A stretch of DNA of 64,000 nucleotides, from assembly GCF_000307105.1 (NCBI RefSeq), contig NC_018645.1, forward strand, positions 2,689,501 to 2,753,500, written 5' to 3'. The position numbers were made by a program, and so were the translations under genes. Shown in pieces: positions 18,626 to 26,649 of this stretch. The stretch's first letter is position 1; every line of letters starts with the position of its first letter. The notes below the pieces were generated by a model. It made no database searches, was not told where the DNA came from, and saw only the letters and a program-made list of their open reading frames with translations. The stretch comes from Desulfobacula toluolica Tol2 (GTDB taxonomy: Bacteria; Desulfobacterota; Desulfobacteria; Desulfobacterales; Desulfobacteraceae).

Positions 18626-18858
18626 ACAATTGCCTTTTTATCTTTAATAAAGCGCGTTATTGCCAAAATGGTTGTAAAATTTTCTACGGTCAAGTCATCC
18701 TCATCCGGTGTAACACCAAACGACTCTTCGATAAACGCAAGGAGTTCCATTATCCCCATGGAATCAATGATCCCCTCATCAATTAAAGGCGTATCCATGA
18801 CCACATCAGTTCCGGTTTGCTCTTTCAAATAGCTGATCAAAACTGTTTCGATTTCCAT
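18622..18858 (-). CDS. acyl carrier protein
   Basis: 78 aa, acidic, four-helix ACP pattern. The phosphopantetheine attachment serine is in GIIDSMGIMELLAFIEESFG, with the DSM triplet at the start of helix 2. It should carry the acyl or aminoacyl group activated by the neighbouring AMP-forming ligase, to which it is coupled by a 4-nt overlap. It is the first gene of the exosortase-associated ACP-ligase-decarboxylase module and lies 137 nt downstream of an acetyltransferase gene, with a hairpin in between. Confidence 0.92.
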   Translation of the reverse strand: MEIETVLISYLKEQTGTDVVMDTPLIDEGIIDSMGIMELLAFIEESFGVTPDEDDLTVENFTTILAITRFIKDKKAIV

Positions 18859-18897
18859 TTACAATTGTCCTTTCTATCCTTTTTCAACTTTCACCCG

Positions 18898-18928
18898 CCC
18901 CCTTTTGGTCGCTTGACCCTCAAGGGGG
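18898..18928. repeat. palindromic hairpin between operon genes
   Basis: CCCCCTT (18898-18904) pairs perfectly with AAGGGGG (18922-18928), and inside it GGTC (18907-18910) pairs with GACC (18915-18918) around a GCTT loop. No T-run follows on either strand, so it is not a classical terminator. It looks like a REP-type intergenic palindrome, or it may damp expression of the downstream ACP module. Confidence 0.55.
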
Positions 18929-18995
18929 AGCTCAGATAAAATATTAAAGACTTACTATGCTGGCTTCATGAGTACTGTGAGAGGCTTTCTTTCCT

Positions 18996-19976
18996 CTAAA
19001 ATACATCCAGATCTCCGATATGAATTATCCAACCCGTATCCGGCAATGGTTTGAAAGTCCTTGTGATAAAATCAAAATCCCAGCGTTTTATGAATAAGTG
19101 TTTTTTGAGGGCATTTTCATACCAGCAATCCGGTGTTGCATAAATAACAAGACGTCTCAAACCTTCCTTCCTTGCGATGCAGGAAAGTGTGGAAATTGCT
19201 TTTTCAAACCATTTTATATCATTTCTTTTCAGCTGAATATCCACTATTTTTTTCTCAAATCCTTTATCGTGCGTGGCACAATAGCCAATGACATCCCCTT
19301 TGTACTTGATATAATACCCGGTGACACCATAGTGCTTATTGCTCAGAAATTTCCAGTTAAGAAAAGCAGGGGTTTTGTAAAAGTAGAGTTGATCAGACGC
19401 ACTTAAACAATCTTCAATGACGGGTTTCAGGACATCTGGGTCAAACAGATTTACTTTTTCAAATATCAAGCCCTGATGCAATTTTCCGGGGCGAACAAGG
19501 GATAACAGGCCCTCCCGGGTGAGACCGGTGTACTTAGTGGCTTTTTTGTATACTTGTACTTTCGTGGCAACCTGCCACTTAAAATATTTCAGATAATATT
19601 TTTTAGATTCCTCATTGGCAAATGCGCAAAGAACATCCACGTTCTTCTTAATTTCACCAATTGTTAATTTACAGAGTTTGCCGAATATGCCGTAGAAGAG
19701 CCGATAGTCGGCATCAACCAGAGAATCAACCCCCAAAGCGCCTTTACAAATGCGCCCGCCGCATGCAAGGTCATGCTTAATGTAATTTTCCTGGCCCACT
19801 ATCTTTGTCTTGTGAAAACATAATCCCATTAATGGCTCACCAAAGGGGTTATCCATATAATGACTATCATATCTGTCAGTCGGAACAGAACCATGATTCC
19901 GCTCGTGCAAATCGAGAATTTCAGCCCGGTTGATTTCATAATCCGAAGTACACTCATAAGATAGGTTTATTTTCAT
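18996..19976 (-). CDS. GNAT-fold acyltransferase-like protein
   Basis: 326 aa. The arrangement (MGLCFHKTKIVGQENYIKHD early, ALGVDSLVDADYRLFYGIFG as the acyl-CoA loop region, and CIARKEGLRRLVIYATPDCW late) is that of two-lobed GNAT proteins common beside exosortase ligase/decarboxylase modules. It probably transfers an acyl or aminoacyl group, perhaps from the neighbouring ACP, to a sugar. It follows the deacetylase gene after 37 nt. Family assignment rests on the overall pattern rather than on one diagnostic motif, so moderate certainty. Confidence 0.68.
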   Translation of the reverse strand: MKINLSYECTSDYEINRAEILDLHERNHGSVPTDRYDSHYMDNPFGEPLMGLCFHKTKIVGQENYIKHDLACGGRICKGALGVDSLVDADYRLFYGIFGKLCKLTIGEIKKNVDVLCAFANEESKKYYLKYFKWQVATKVQVYKKATKYTGLTREGLLSLVRPGKLHQGLIFEKVNLFDPDVLKPVIEDCLSASDQLYFYKTPAFLNWKFLSNKHYGVTGYYIKYKGDVIGYCATHDKGFEKKIVDIQLKRNDIKWFEKAISTLSCIARKEGLRRLVIYATPDCWYENALKKHLFIKRWDFDFITRTFKPLPDTGWIIHIGDLDVF

Positions 19977-20013
19977 ATTCCTCTCATATCCTGATCTCAG
20001 GGGCAGGCGCTAT

Positions 20014-20811
20014 CTACTTTACGATCCGATATCGTATTCGATACATTTTTCGGTAAATGGCGTATCCCAGCATCCGTTTTACAACCCTTTTTAGCTGTTT
20101 AGATAAAACCATGGGCAAAATTGCAAATCCGTTTTTTTCACAAATCCTCTGGAATGTCAATAAACCGCCTGTTTCTGAGATATTGATTCTGCGAAGGACG
20201 GCCAGGCGCCCTGGGGAATGCAGGAAGCCGGGTTCGGACGTGCAGATGGCTCTGTATCCGGCAGCTATTGCGGCATCGACTACCCTTTTATCGACCATGC
20301 CATGCGGCGCACTCATAAATTGAACCGTCTTACCCAGCCGGTCTTCAATTTTGTTTTTGGATAATCTCAACTCTTTACCTATCTGAGCTTCACTTTTTTC
20401 GGTGAGCGCGCCATGGCTGGCTGTATGCGATTGAATCGATATGCCGTTCTTCTGCATTTCCTCAAGCTGCGGCCAATCCATATAGCCCTTCTGGCCAATA
20501 AAATCCGTCACAACAAAAATGGTCGCCTTAAGGCCCAGTTCTTTAAGGACTGGAAAAGCTTGTGAATAGTTGTTGTACCAACCGTCGTCAAAAGTAATGA
20601 TCACGCTTTGCTGTTCATTGTCCAGGCTACAGTCCAGATATTCATCCAGCCATAATGTTGTATGGCCACTGTTGCGCAGATAATGCATCTGCCGGCTGAA
20701 ATTCCTGGCAGTCAATACATAGGCCGGATTGGTATGACTGATAATGCTTTCCGTACTTTTCCAAACCTCGTGATACATGAGGATTGGTATTGTTGGGAGC
20801 GGATGATTCAT
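20014..20811 (-). CDS. polysaccharide deacetylase family protein
   Basis: 265 aa, the shortest of the four deacetylases. It shows PILMYHEVWKS at the N-terminus, VIITFDDGWYNNYSQAFPVL (catalytic Asp pair), IQSHTASHGALTEK (zinc ligands; the first His is followed by T-A-S-H), and MSAPHGMVDKRVVDA. The ATG overlaps the stop of the amidotransferase gene (20808-20811), so translation is coupled. Likely role: removal of acetyl groups from an EPS amino sugar. A basic C-terminal tail may bind the membrane. Confidence 0.88.
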   Translation of the reverse strand: MNHPLPTIPILMYHEVWKSTESIISHTNPAYVLTARNFSRQMHYLRNSGHTTLWLDEYLDCSLDNEQQSVIITFDDGWYNNYSQAFPVLKELGLKATIFVVTDFIGQKGYMDWPQLEEMQKNGISIQSHTASHGALTEKSEAQIGKELRLSKNKIEDRLGKTVQFMSAPHGMVDKRVVDAAIAAGYRAICTSEPGFLHSPGRLAVLRRINISETGGLLTFQRICEKNGFAILPMVLSKQLKRVVKRMLGYAIYRKMYRIRYRIVK

Positions 20812-22787
20812 CTCAAGTATTCACTCAAAGGCATGGGCTGAACTTCAAGAAAATCGTTGCTCAAATAAAAATGGTGCCAGATGTCAAAGGTCAAAAGAAA
20901 AAGGATTCGGTTGGCCTTGGAATTATGGAAATTGTGCCAATAGACCTTTTTCCTAAGGTGCTGTTCATAGTTTCCAAACAAAGTCTTTATATAATCCAGA
21001 TTGAAGCAGGCTTTTATAATGTCCGAATTCAGCAGATGCATGTATATCCGCTTTCTAAGATTCTCATTTTCAAGAAATATCATTACCGGCACAAAGCCGC
21101 CCTGCTTGGGTTTTGCCATGATTTCGGGAGGCAAAAGACCTTCCATTGCTTTTCTATGAAGAAACTTGGTCTGAATGTTTCTTCTTAAATGATCGACCAG
21201 CCCGCCGGACCGCTTGAAACCATAATCAACAGAAACCATAAAATCAGTCAGTTCCGTATCCAGATAGGATTCACGTAAGGTCAGATCCAGCATGTCGGCC
21301 ATGCGGCCTGATTTGACCATGAGGTTTTCATTGGAGAAATGTTTAATATCCTGGTTTATCTGGGTTTCACGGTAAAGGTCGGCAAACGAATCAGGAACGA
21401 CTGTCGGCTGCTTATCCGGAAAGATTCTCGGCGTTTTCGCCAGCAAAGGGTTTTGATGAAGCTGTCTGAGTTCATGTTCGTCATAACCGTAAAAAAACCA
21501 GTCATTCAAATCGGCAACCCGGTTCCAGAGGAGACGGAACTTGAAAGCAAGGTTGTCATGCTCGTAAAAATACCTTCTCTTCAAACTTCCTGCCATCCAG
21601 GACGCGGCCCCGAGCAGATGACCTTTTAAAAGGATATAGCGCAATGCCAGCGGCAACCCTCCCGCAAATCCACCGGTACCGAATATCTGATCGGCTGCTT
21701 CTCCGCCGAGTATCACATCAGTTTCTTTCCGGGCAGCCGCCATTCCCTGATAGGTTAGAAAAAGCCCCAGTTCGAAATACGGTTCTTCAAGATGCCAGAT
21801 TAAAGCAGGCAAATCTTCAATTTCGCTGCCGTTGATGCTGTACTCATGGTGCTGGGTACCGAAATGATCCGCCACAATCCTTGCATATGGCCGTTCATCA
21901 AATGCAGAATCTTCAAACCCAACGGAAAATGTTTTCAGCTTCTTATCCATACACTGGGAAGCTAAAGCAACATTGGCACTTGAATCAAGCCCCCCGCTGA
22001 GAAGGATACCTACTTGCCCATGGGTGTCAAGCTGGCGGGCGATTGAATTTTTCAATAATTCCTTATAGGTGAAAACAGCATCATCCAGGTTATCGGGTGT
22101 GTTTTTCAAGACATTAAAATCCCAGAAAGGTTCCTGGGTGGCTGTTCCATTTTTACAGACAAGGATGTTTCCGGGAGAAAGCTTGTGAATTCCTTTGATC
22201 ATCGACCAGGGTGACGATACGTAAGAATACTTCAAAAAAAGGTTCAACGCCTCGAAGTCTATTTCTTTATGGATTTCCGGACAGCTTAAAAGTGTTTTCA
22301 AGTGGGTTGCAAAGTAAAATCTGTTGTCAACATTTGTCCAGTAAATCTGATGGGCCATACCAAAGCGGTCATTTGCCAGGAAGAATGCCCTCTTCTTCAG
22401 GTCCAGGATCGCCAGGGAAAATAATCCGTTGAATTTCCTGTAAAATTCTTTCCCGTGCAACCGGTAGAGTTGAAGAGCCAAATCCAGATCGCCGCTGCAT
22501 TGCCCGGCCTCCTCTGGGATATCCTGCAACAAACTCTCATAATTATGAATTTCTCCATGGATGAGTCCGATCAACTGAAGATCTTCATTCTTTACAATAC
22601 CAGGCTGCTGAATTGAAATCTCACTGATACGTTTCATTCCGAGTATATAATGATCATCCCATTTGCAGGAGACCACTGCTTTTCTTGAGCCGCTGTTGTT
22701 AAGGAACCTGCCCATCGTGGCTGCAAGTTTTCCAGGCTGATCAATGATCTGCTTGAAATCGATTATTCCAAATATTCCCTGACTCAT
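20808..22787 (-). CDS. asparagine-synthase-like amidotransferase lacking the catalytic Cys2
   Basis: 659 aa, related to AsnB and to the exosortase A-associated amidotransferases. The N-terminal class II glutaminase domain starts MSQGIFGIIDF instead of MCGI, so the nucleophilic Cys is absent, although the rest of the domain is kept (LIGLIHGEIHNYESL, FNGLFSLAI, ANDRFGMAHQIYW). The synthetase domain has the ATP pyrophosphatase loop SGGLDSS at residues 264-270 and later LGGEAADQIFG. It should adenylate a carboxylate and couple it to an amine or free ammonia rather than to glutamine-derived ammonia. It is coupled to the downstream deacetylase. Confidence 0.88.
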   Translation of the reverse strand: MSQGIFGIIDFKQIIDQPGKLAATMGRFLNNSGSRKAVVSCKWDDHYILGMKRISEISIQQPGIVKNEDLQLIGLIHGEIHNYESLLQDIPEEAGQCSGDLDLALQLYRLHGKEFYRKFNGLFSLAILDLKKRAFFLANDRFGMAHQIYWTNVDNRFYFATHLKTLLSCPEIHKEIDFEALNLFLKYSYVSSPWSMIKGIHKLSPGNILVCKNGTATQEPFWDFNVLKNTPDNLDDAVFTYKELLKNSIARQLDTHGQVGILLSGGLDSSANVALASQCMDKKLKTFSVGFEDSAFDERPYARIVADHFGTQHHEYSINGSEIEDLPALIWHLEEPYFELGLFLTYQGMAAARKETDVILGGEAADQIFGTGGFAGGLPLALRYILLKGHLLGAASWMAGSLKRRYFYEHDNLAFKFRLLWNRVADLNDWFFYGYDEHELRQLHQNPLLAKTPRIFPDKQPTVVPDSFADLYRETQINQDIKHFSNENLMVKSGRMADMLDLTLRESYLDTELTDFMVSVDYGFKRSGGLVDHLRRNIQTKFLHRKAMEGLLPPEIMAKPKQGGFVPVMIFLENENLRKRIYMHLLNSDIIKACFNLDYIKTLFGNYEQHLRKKVYWHNFHNSKANRILFLLTFDIWHHFYLSNDFLEVQPMPLSEYLR

Positions 22788-22835
22788 ATCATATTTCCTT
22801 TATCTGTTGTTCCATTAAGCGTTTTTTTCCTGTGA

Positions 22836-23594
22836 TCACATAATTTTTTTCCCGCGCCGTTTAAACTCCTGCACATCTTTTCGTGTGGGGAAAGAAAAAT
22901 ATGAGCCTTCTGAGACCGGATTCTGACGATATTGCATATCGCCGGATTTGACCCTGTTGATCGCCTCAATCATAAGCCGGGCACCGATTTTTTTGGTACG
23001 CTTTATAAGGAAATCCAATGTTTCGCCAGCAAGTATTGCAACATCTTTCTGTAAGAGGATGCGCCCGTCATCTATCTCTGGATTGATTTCATGAATTGTG
23101 ATACCGATGGATTTTTCGCCATGATACATTTGCCAGAAATTGGGCAGCATTCCGCGGTATCTGGGAAGCTTGCCGCTGTGTATATTAATACAGCCATGCC
23201 GGGGAATTTTAATCAGTTCTTTTTTGAATATAAGGGGGGATGCAACTGAAACAATCAGATCCAGATTCATTGCTTTTATTTTATTCAAAAACAGTCTGGA
23301 ATTGATATCGGTTTCATGCATGACCTGCAACCCGGATTCTGCACAAAGCTTGCTGATGCTGTTATTCATCATCTTATATACTGCATATCTCAAACCCATT
23401 TTAAGGAAGTCTACTGCTCCGTAAAAATCATACATCTGACGGGCAAGCTGAAACATGCTTTTCTTGCCCATTGCCTGTGCGATGACAACACCTTTTACTT
23501 CTTCCGGATCAGGATAGATTCTGAATAATTCCTCAAAAAAAGTCCGGACGTAAAACGGATCATCCTGGGTAATGAATAGAATGTTGAAACTCAT
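22836..23594 (-). CDS. formyltransferase-like protein (Fmt/ArnA-N family)
   Basis: 252 aa from the ATG at 23594, whose ATGA overlaps the stop of the GT2 gene. The N-x-H...D catalytic signature is present: CINIHSGKLPRYRGMLPNFW, then GITIHEINPEIDDGRIL with the key Asp. N10-formyl-tetrahydrofolate is the family donor. Here it probably N-formylates an amino sugar, a known alternative to acetylation in surface glycans. The N-terminal ~90 residues match the Rossmann-like folate-binding part. Confidence 0.86.
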   Translation of the reverse strand: MSFNILFITQDDPFYVRTFFEELFRIYPDPEEVKGVVIAQAMGKKSMFQLARQMYDFYGAVDFLKMGLRYAVYKMMNNSISKLCAESGLQVMHETDINSRLFLNKIKAMNLDLIVSVASPLIFKKELIKIPRHGCINIHSGKLPRYRGMLPNFWQMYHGEKSIGITIHEINPEIDDGRILLQKDVAILAGETLDFLIKRTKKIGARLMIEAINRVKSGDMQYRQNPVSEGSYFSFPTRKDVQEFKRRGKKIM

Positions 23595-24730
23595 TTTCGT
23601 ATAGTCTCCCATGTAACCATTTTTCTGCCGAGGATAAAATTAAAAAATGCTCTGAAAGAAGCAAGATTCACGACACAGAAATACAACGGTAAAGATAATA
23701 TTTTATGTTTTTTCCCGATTTTTTCCAGATACCAGCCACCAAAGGCGGCTCCATAGAACACTGTCTGACCAATAAACAGAAATTGATAAAGTTTTTGATC
23801 CAAAAGCATGCAATTGGCAATGAAAATAAGAACCAGAAAAAAAGGAATGAGCCATCTCAAAACCTTGTGGGAATGAAGCTGGAATGCAACAAACTTATTT
23901 CTGAACGGGTTCAGCAAATCCTTGACATAGGCCAATCCGTTCATGCCTCGTGTGATCACCCGGACCCGCATTGAAAATTCTTCGAGGGCTTTTTCTTCAG
24001 TGACTTCGTAGGCTATGGCTTCCGGCTCAAAAGCAATACGGTAACCCTTTTCGATGATCTTCAACGGTTCGACAAGATCGCTGATAATCTCTTTAGGCAA
24101 AGGCTCATACAGACGTCTCCTCACTGAATAAATGCACCCGCAGCAGCCGGTGATCGTTTTGATGCGGGTCTGCCGGCTTTTAATAAAGTTTTCATATTTC
24201 CAGAAAAGGACCGTGCCTGTACCCACAGAGGCTCCGGTGGGATTCAAATACTCATACCTGCCGCTTACGGCTCCAATCGTTGGATCGTTGTAATTTCTAA
24301 CAATTTTTCGTATGGCATTTCTATCATAATTCGTGGTTGCATCAGAAAAAATAATAATCTCCCCTATAGCTGTTTTGACTGCCTGATTCTGGGTTTCAGT
24401 TTTACCGACCCTCCCTTCAACCCGATGTAAAACAACCCCCCTGCCGGAAAAGCTTTTGACAATTTCATCCGTATTATCTGTGGATCCATCCGAAGCCACC
24501 ATGATTTCTAATTTATCCCTGGGATAATCCAGACTCAGTGTATTATCCAGTTTCTGGCTGATATTCTTCTCTTCATTATAAGCCGTGATCAGAAAAGTAA
24601 CCGAGGGTTCAATGTCTTTTTTATGGACCGGATGATTGTTAAACAGGGAAAGAAAGAGTGTCAGCAAAGGATAACCGATGTAAGTATAAAAAATCACTCC
24701 GATGAAAAGCCAGAAGATTAGTTCAGTCAT
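23591..24730 (-). CDS. GT2-family membrane glycosyltransferase
   Basis: 379 aa from the ATG at 24730, which has AAAGGG 6 nt upstream; the ATG two codons earlier has no room for a site. One N-terminal helix is followed by the GT-A domain: FLITAYNEEKNISQKLDNTL, MVASDGSTDNTDEIV, and a metal-binding acidic stretch IIFSDATTNYDRNAI. RVRVITRGMNGLAYV resembles the (Q/R)xxRW-type loop of processive enzymes, and three or four C-terminal helices follow. It could start or polymerise part of the EPS backbone. Confidence 0.88.
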   Translation of the reverse strand: MTELIFWLFIGVIFYTYIGYPLLTLFLSLFNNHPVHKKDIEPSVTFLITAYNEEKNISQKLDNTLSLDYPRDKLEIMVASDGSTDNTDEIVKSFSGRGVVLHRVEGRVGKTETQNQAVKTAIGEIIIFSDATTNYDRNAIRKIVRNYNDPTIGAVSGRYEYLNPTGASVGTGTVLFWKYENFIKSRQTRIKTITGCCGCIYSVRRRLYEPLPKEIISDLVEPLKIIEKGYRIAFEPEAIAYEVTEEKALEEFSMRVRVITRGMNGLAYVKDLLNPFRNKFVAFQLHSHKVLRWLIPFFLVLIFIANCMLLDQKLYQFLFIGQTVFYGAAFGGWYLEKIGKKHKILSLPLYFCVVNLASFRAFFNFILGRKMVTWETIRK

Positions 24731-24745
24731 AATCATCCCTTTATT

Positions 24746-25891
24746 TTATCCGGATTGAAGCACATCTTGATAAACATCAAGATACTTTTCCGTCATGATA
24801 TTAGAAGAAAATTCAAGTTCGACTTTTTGGCGTGCATGATTTGCCATCTTTTGAATTTTTTTCGGATTTGCCAGTAATCCCATGATTTCCATGGAGAGAT
24901 TGTTGACATTTCCCGGTTCAATCAATACCCCGGACCGTCCATGTTCAAACACACTGGAAACAGCTCCGACATCCGTTGCTACTACCGGTTTTCGGGATGC
25001 CATGGCTTCAAGTAAAACCATGGGCAGTCCTTCGGTAAGAGAAGGTAAAACAAAAATATCCATAATGGAATAAATAGTGGATATGTCGTTTCTGACTCCG
25101 GTAAAAATAAAAGGATTTTGGGAAATAACTTTTTGAGAATATAATTTATCAGCTATCCGACAGGCTTTTTCTTCTAAATATTCCCTTAACGGGCCATCTC
25201 CAACAATGAGAAAAACGACTCTCGAATATTTCTGGAGTACCTTTTCAGCGGCTTTCAGGAAATAGATATGCCCTTTTTCTTCGGAAAGTCTGCCTACGGT
25301 GCCTATCACTTTGCAGTCATCTTCAATGCCGAGTTTTTTTCTTATATTATTCTCATTAATCCGGTTATTGAATCTCTTGATGTTAATGCCGTTGTAAACA
25401 GTTACCAGCTTTTCGGAGGAAATGCCGTGATTCAGAATTTCCTGATTTACCGCATCCGATACCGCTATAATTTTATCAAACCGGTTCAAAAAAAATTTAT
25501 CCAGCCTTGCATAGAATTTCATTTTGATATCATCACCGAGCCAGTTATGACAGGTTGTGATCATGGGGATTTTTTTACCAATCACTGCTGCCGTAGTATA
25601 AAAATTTGATTTATAACCATGGGTATGTATAAGGTTGATTTTCTGTTCATCTACAAATCTTCGAATCAATAAAACCGTCTTCAAATCCAATTTCCCTTTA
25701 CAGGGAAAGATTTGAACCGGCAGGCTATGCTGCCTTGCTACTTCCACAACTTCCAGATGAGGATTGTGTTTATTTTCAAACACGCCGATTACAGGTAAAA
25801 AAAAAGAATGCCGCAATTGCTTTGATAATTCTATAAGAACGTTGTCGGCACCGTAAAATCCACTGCTGCTGATGAGATGCAATACCCGCAT
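24746..25891 (-). CDS. GT4-family glycosyltransferase
   Basis: 381 aa. The start at 25891 is chosen for the strong GGGGGAA Shine-Dalgarno 7 nt upstream and because MRVLHLISSSGFYGADNVL is the typical N-terminus; 18 upstream codons would overlap the previous (broken) gene. Donor site: VYNGINIKRF, EGLPMVLLEAMASRKPVVAT with intact E-x7-E. It transfers a sugar to the EPS repeat unit. It is full length, in contrast to the neighbouring decayed GT4 copy at 25936-26643. Confidence 0.9.
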   Translation of the reverse strand: MRVLHLISSSGFYGADNVLIELSKQLRHSFFLPVIGVFENKHNPHLEVVEVARQHSLPVQIFPCKGKLDLKTVLLIRRFVDEQKINLIHTHGYKSNFYTTAAVIGKKIPMITTCHNWLGDDIKMKFYARLDKFFLNRFDKIIAVSDAVNQEILNHGISSEKLVTVYNGINIKRFNNRINENNIRKKLGIEDDCKVIGTVGRLSEEKGHIYFLKAAEKVLQKYSRVVFLIVGDGPLREYLEEKACRIADKLYSQKVISQNPFIFTGVRNDISTIYSIMDIFVLPSLTEGLPMVLLEAMASRKPVVATDVGAVSSVFEHGRSGVLIEPGNVNNLSMEIMGLLANPKKIQKMANHARQKVELEFSSNIMTEKYLDVYQDVLQSG

Positions 25892-25935
25892 AAATTCATT
25901 CCCCCACTGATACATTTCATATACAACGCCATATT

Positions 25936-26643
25936 TCATTCGCACAGCAATTGCAGATTATAATCCGCCTTTATCTTTCTACGGGCCTGCAGCCCTATCA
26001 ATGCTCTTTTGAAATAATTCTTTAGAAAATTTATTATAATCTCAGAAAGCATGTCAACATCTTTGGCAGGAAACAAAAAACCGGTTTCACCGTCCTCTCT
26101 CGCAAGATCAATCAAGTCTTTTTGGCTGCATCCGGATTCATTACAATCCTTACCGATAATAAGAAATTTAACATCCGGGATTTTCCTCACTGTTTCTGCG
26201 GCAGCCTTGAGAAAATATATGGGGCCTTTAATTTTTCTAAAATTAGCAATCATCCCCACACAATAGTCATGCTTATGAATTCCCAATATTTTTTTTATTT
26301 TATTTTTGTCATAATCTCCCAAAAACAAGCCAGCATCTACACCATTTGGGATTGTTACAATTTTTCCCGAAGGCGTCTTTTCTCTCGCTGCAATGTTGTT
26401 TTTAAACGGCATCCGATACCACAATAATCTTTGTAAAATACTTGTTGCATAATCGATAAAGAAATATGGGTCTTCGTTTTAATTTTTATCCCATATATCT
26501 CCGGCTTGAAAAAATCGGAATAGATGAAATCCTCTTTTGTTTAGTCCCTCCAGAATCTGAATGAGATTTCTTTCGGCGCCACCCATGCCGTGCAAATAAT
26601 CGTTAAAATATAAAATTGTTTTTACAGATCCGTCATCGTTCAT
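25936..26643 (-). pseudogene. decayed GT4 glycosyltransferase
   Basis: An ATG at 26643 with a good AAAGG site opens a GT4 N-terminus (FNDYLHGMGGAERNLIQIL) that stops at TAA 26479-26481 after 54 codons. Downstream, KIIVVSDAV (26405-26431) is followed by TAA in one frame, while KNNIAAREK, then IVTIPNGVDAG, continues in a neighbouring frame: a frameshift at an A-run. The final open segment (25936-26424) carries GMIANFRKIKGPIYFLKAA but jumps from the middle of the donor domain to GETGFLFPAKDVDML, deleting the E-x7-E region. The gene is therefore broken by at least one frameshift and two internal deletions. It still lies in line with the operon. Confidence 0.82.
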
Positions 26644-26649
26644 AAGCCT

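Noticed and set aside
22784-22969. Minus-strand 61-aa frame overlapping the formyltransferase end
   Set aside because: A shadow in another frame without motifs; the formyltransferase is complete without it.
26402-26481. In-frame stops in the GT4 gene as possible recoding sites
   Set aside because: They are TAA codons, combined with a frameshift and deletions, so decay is the simpler explanation.
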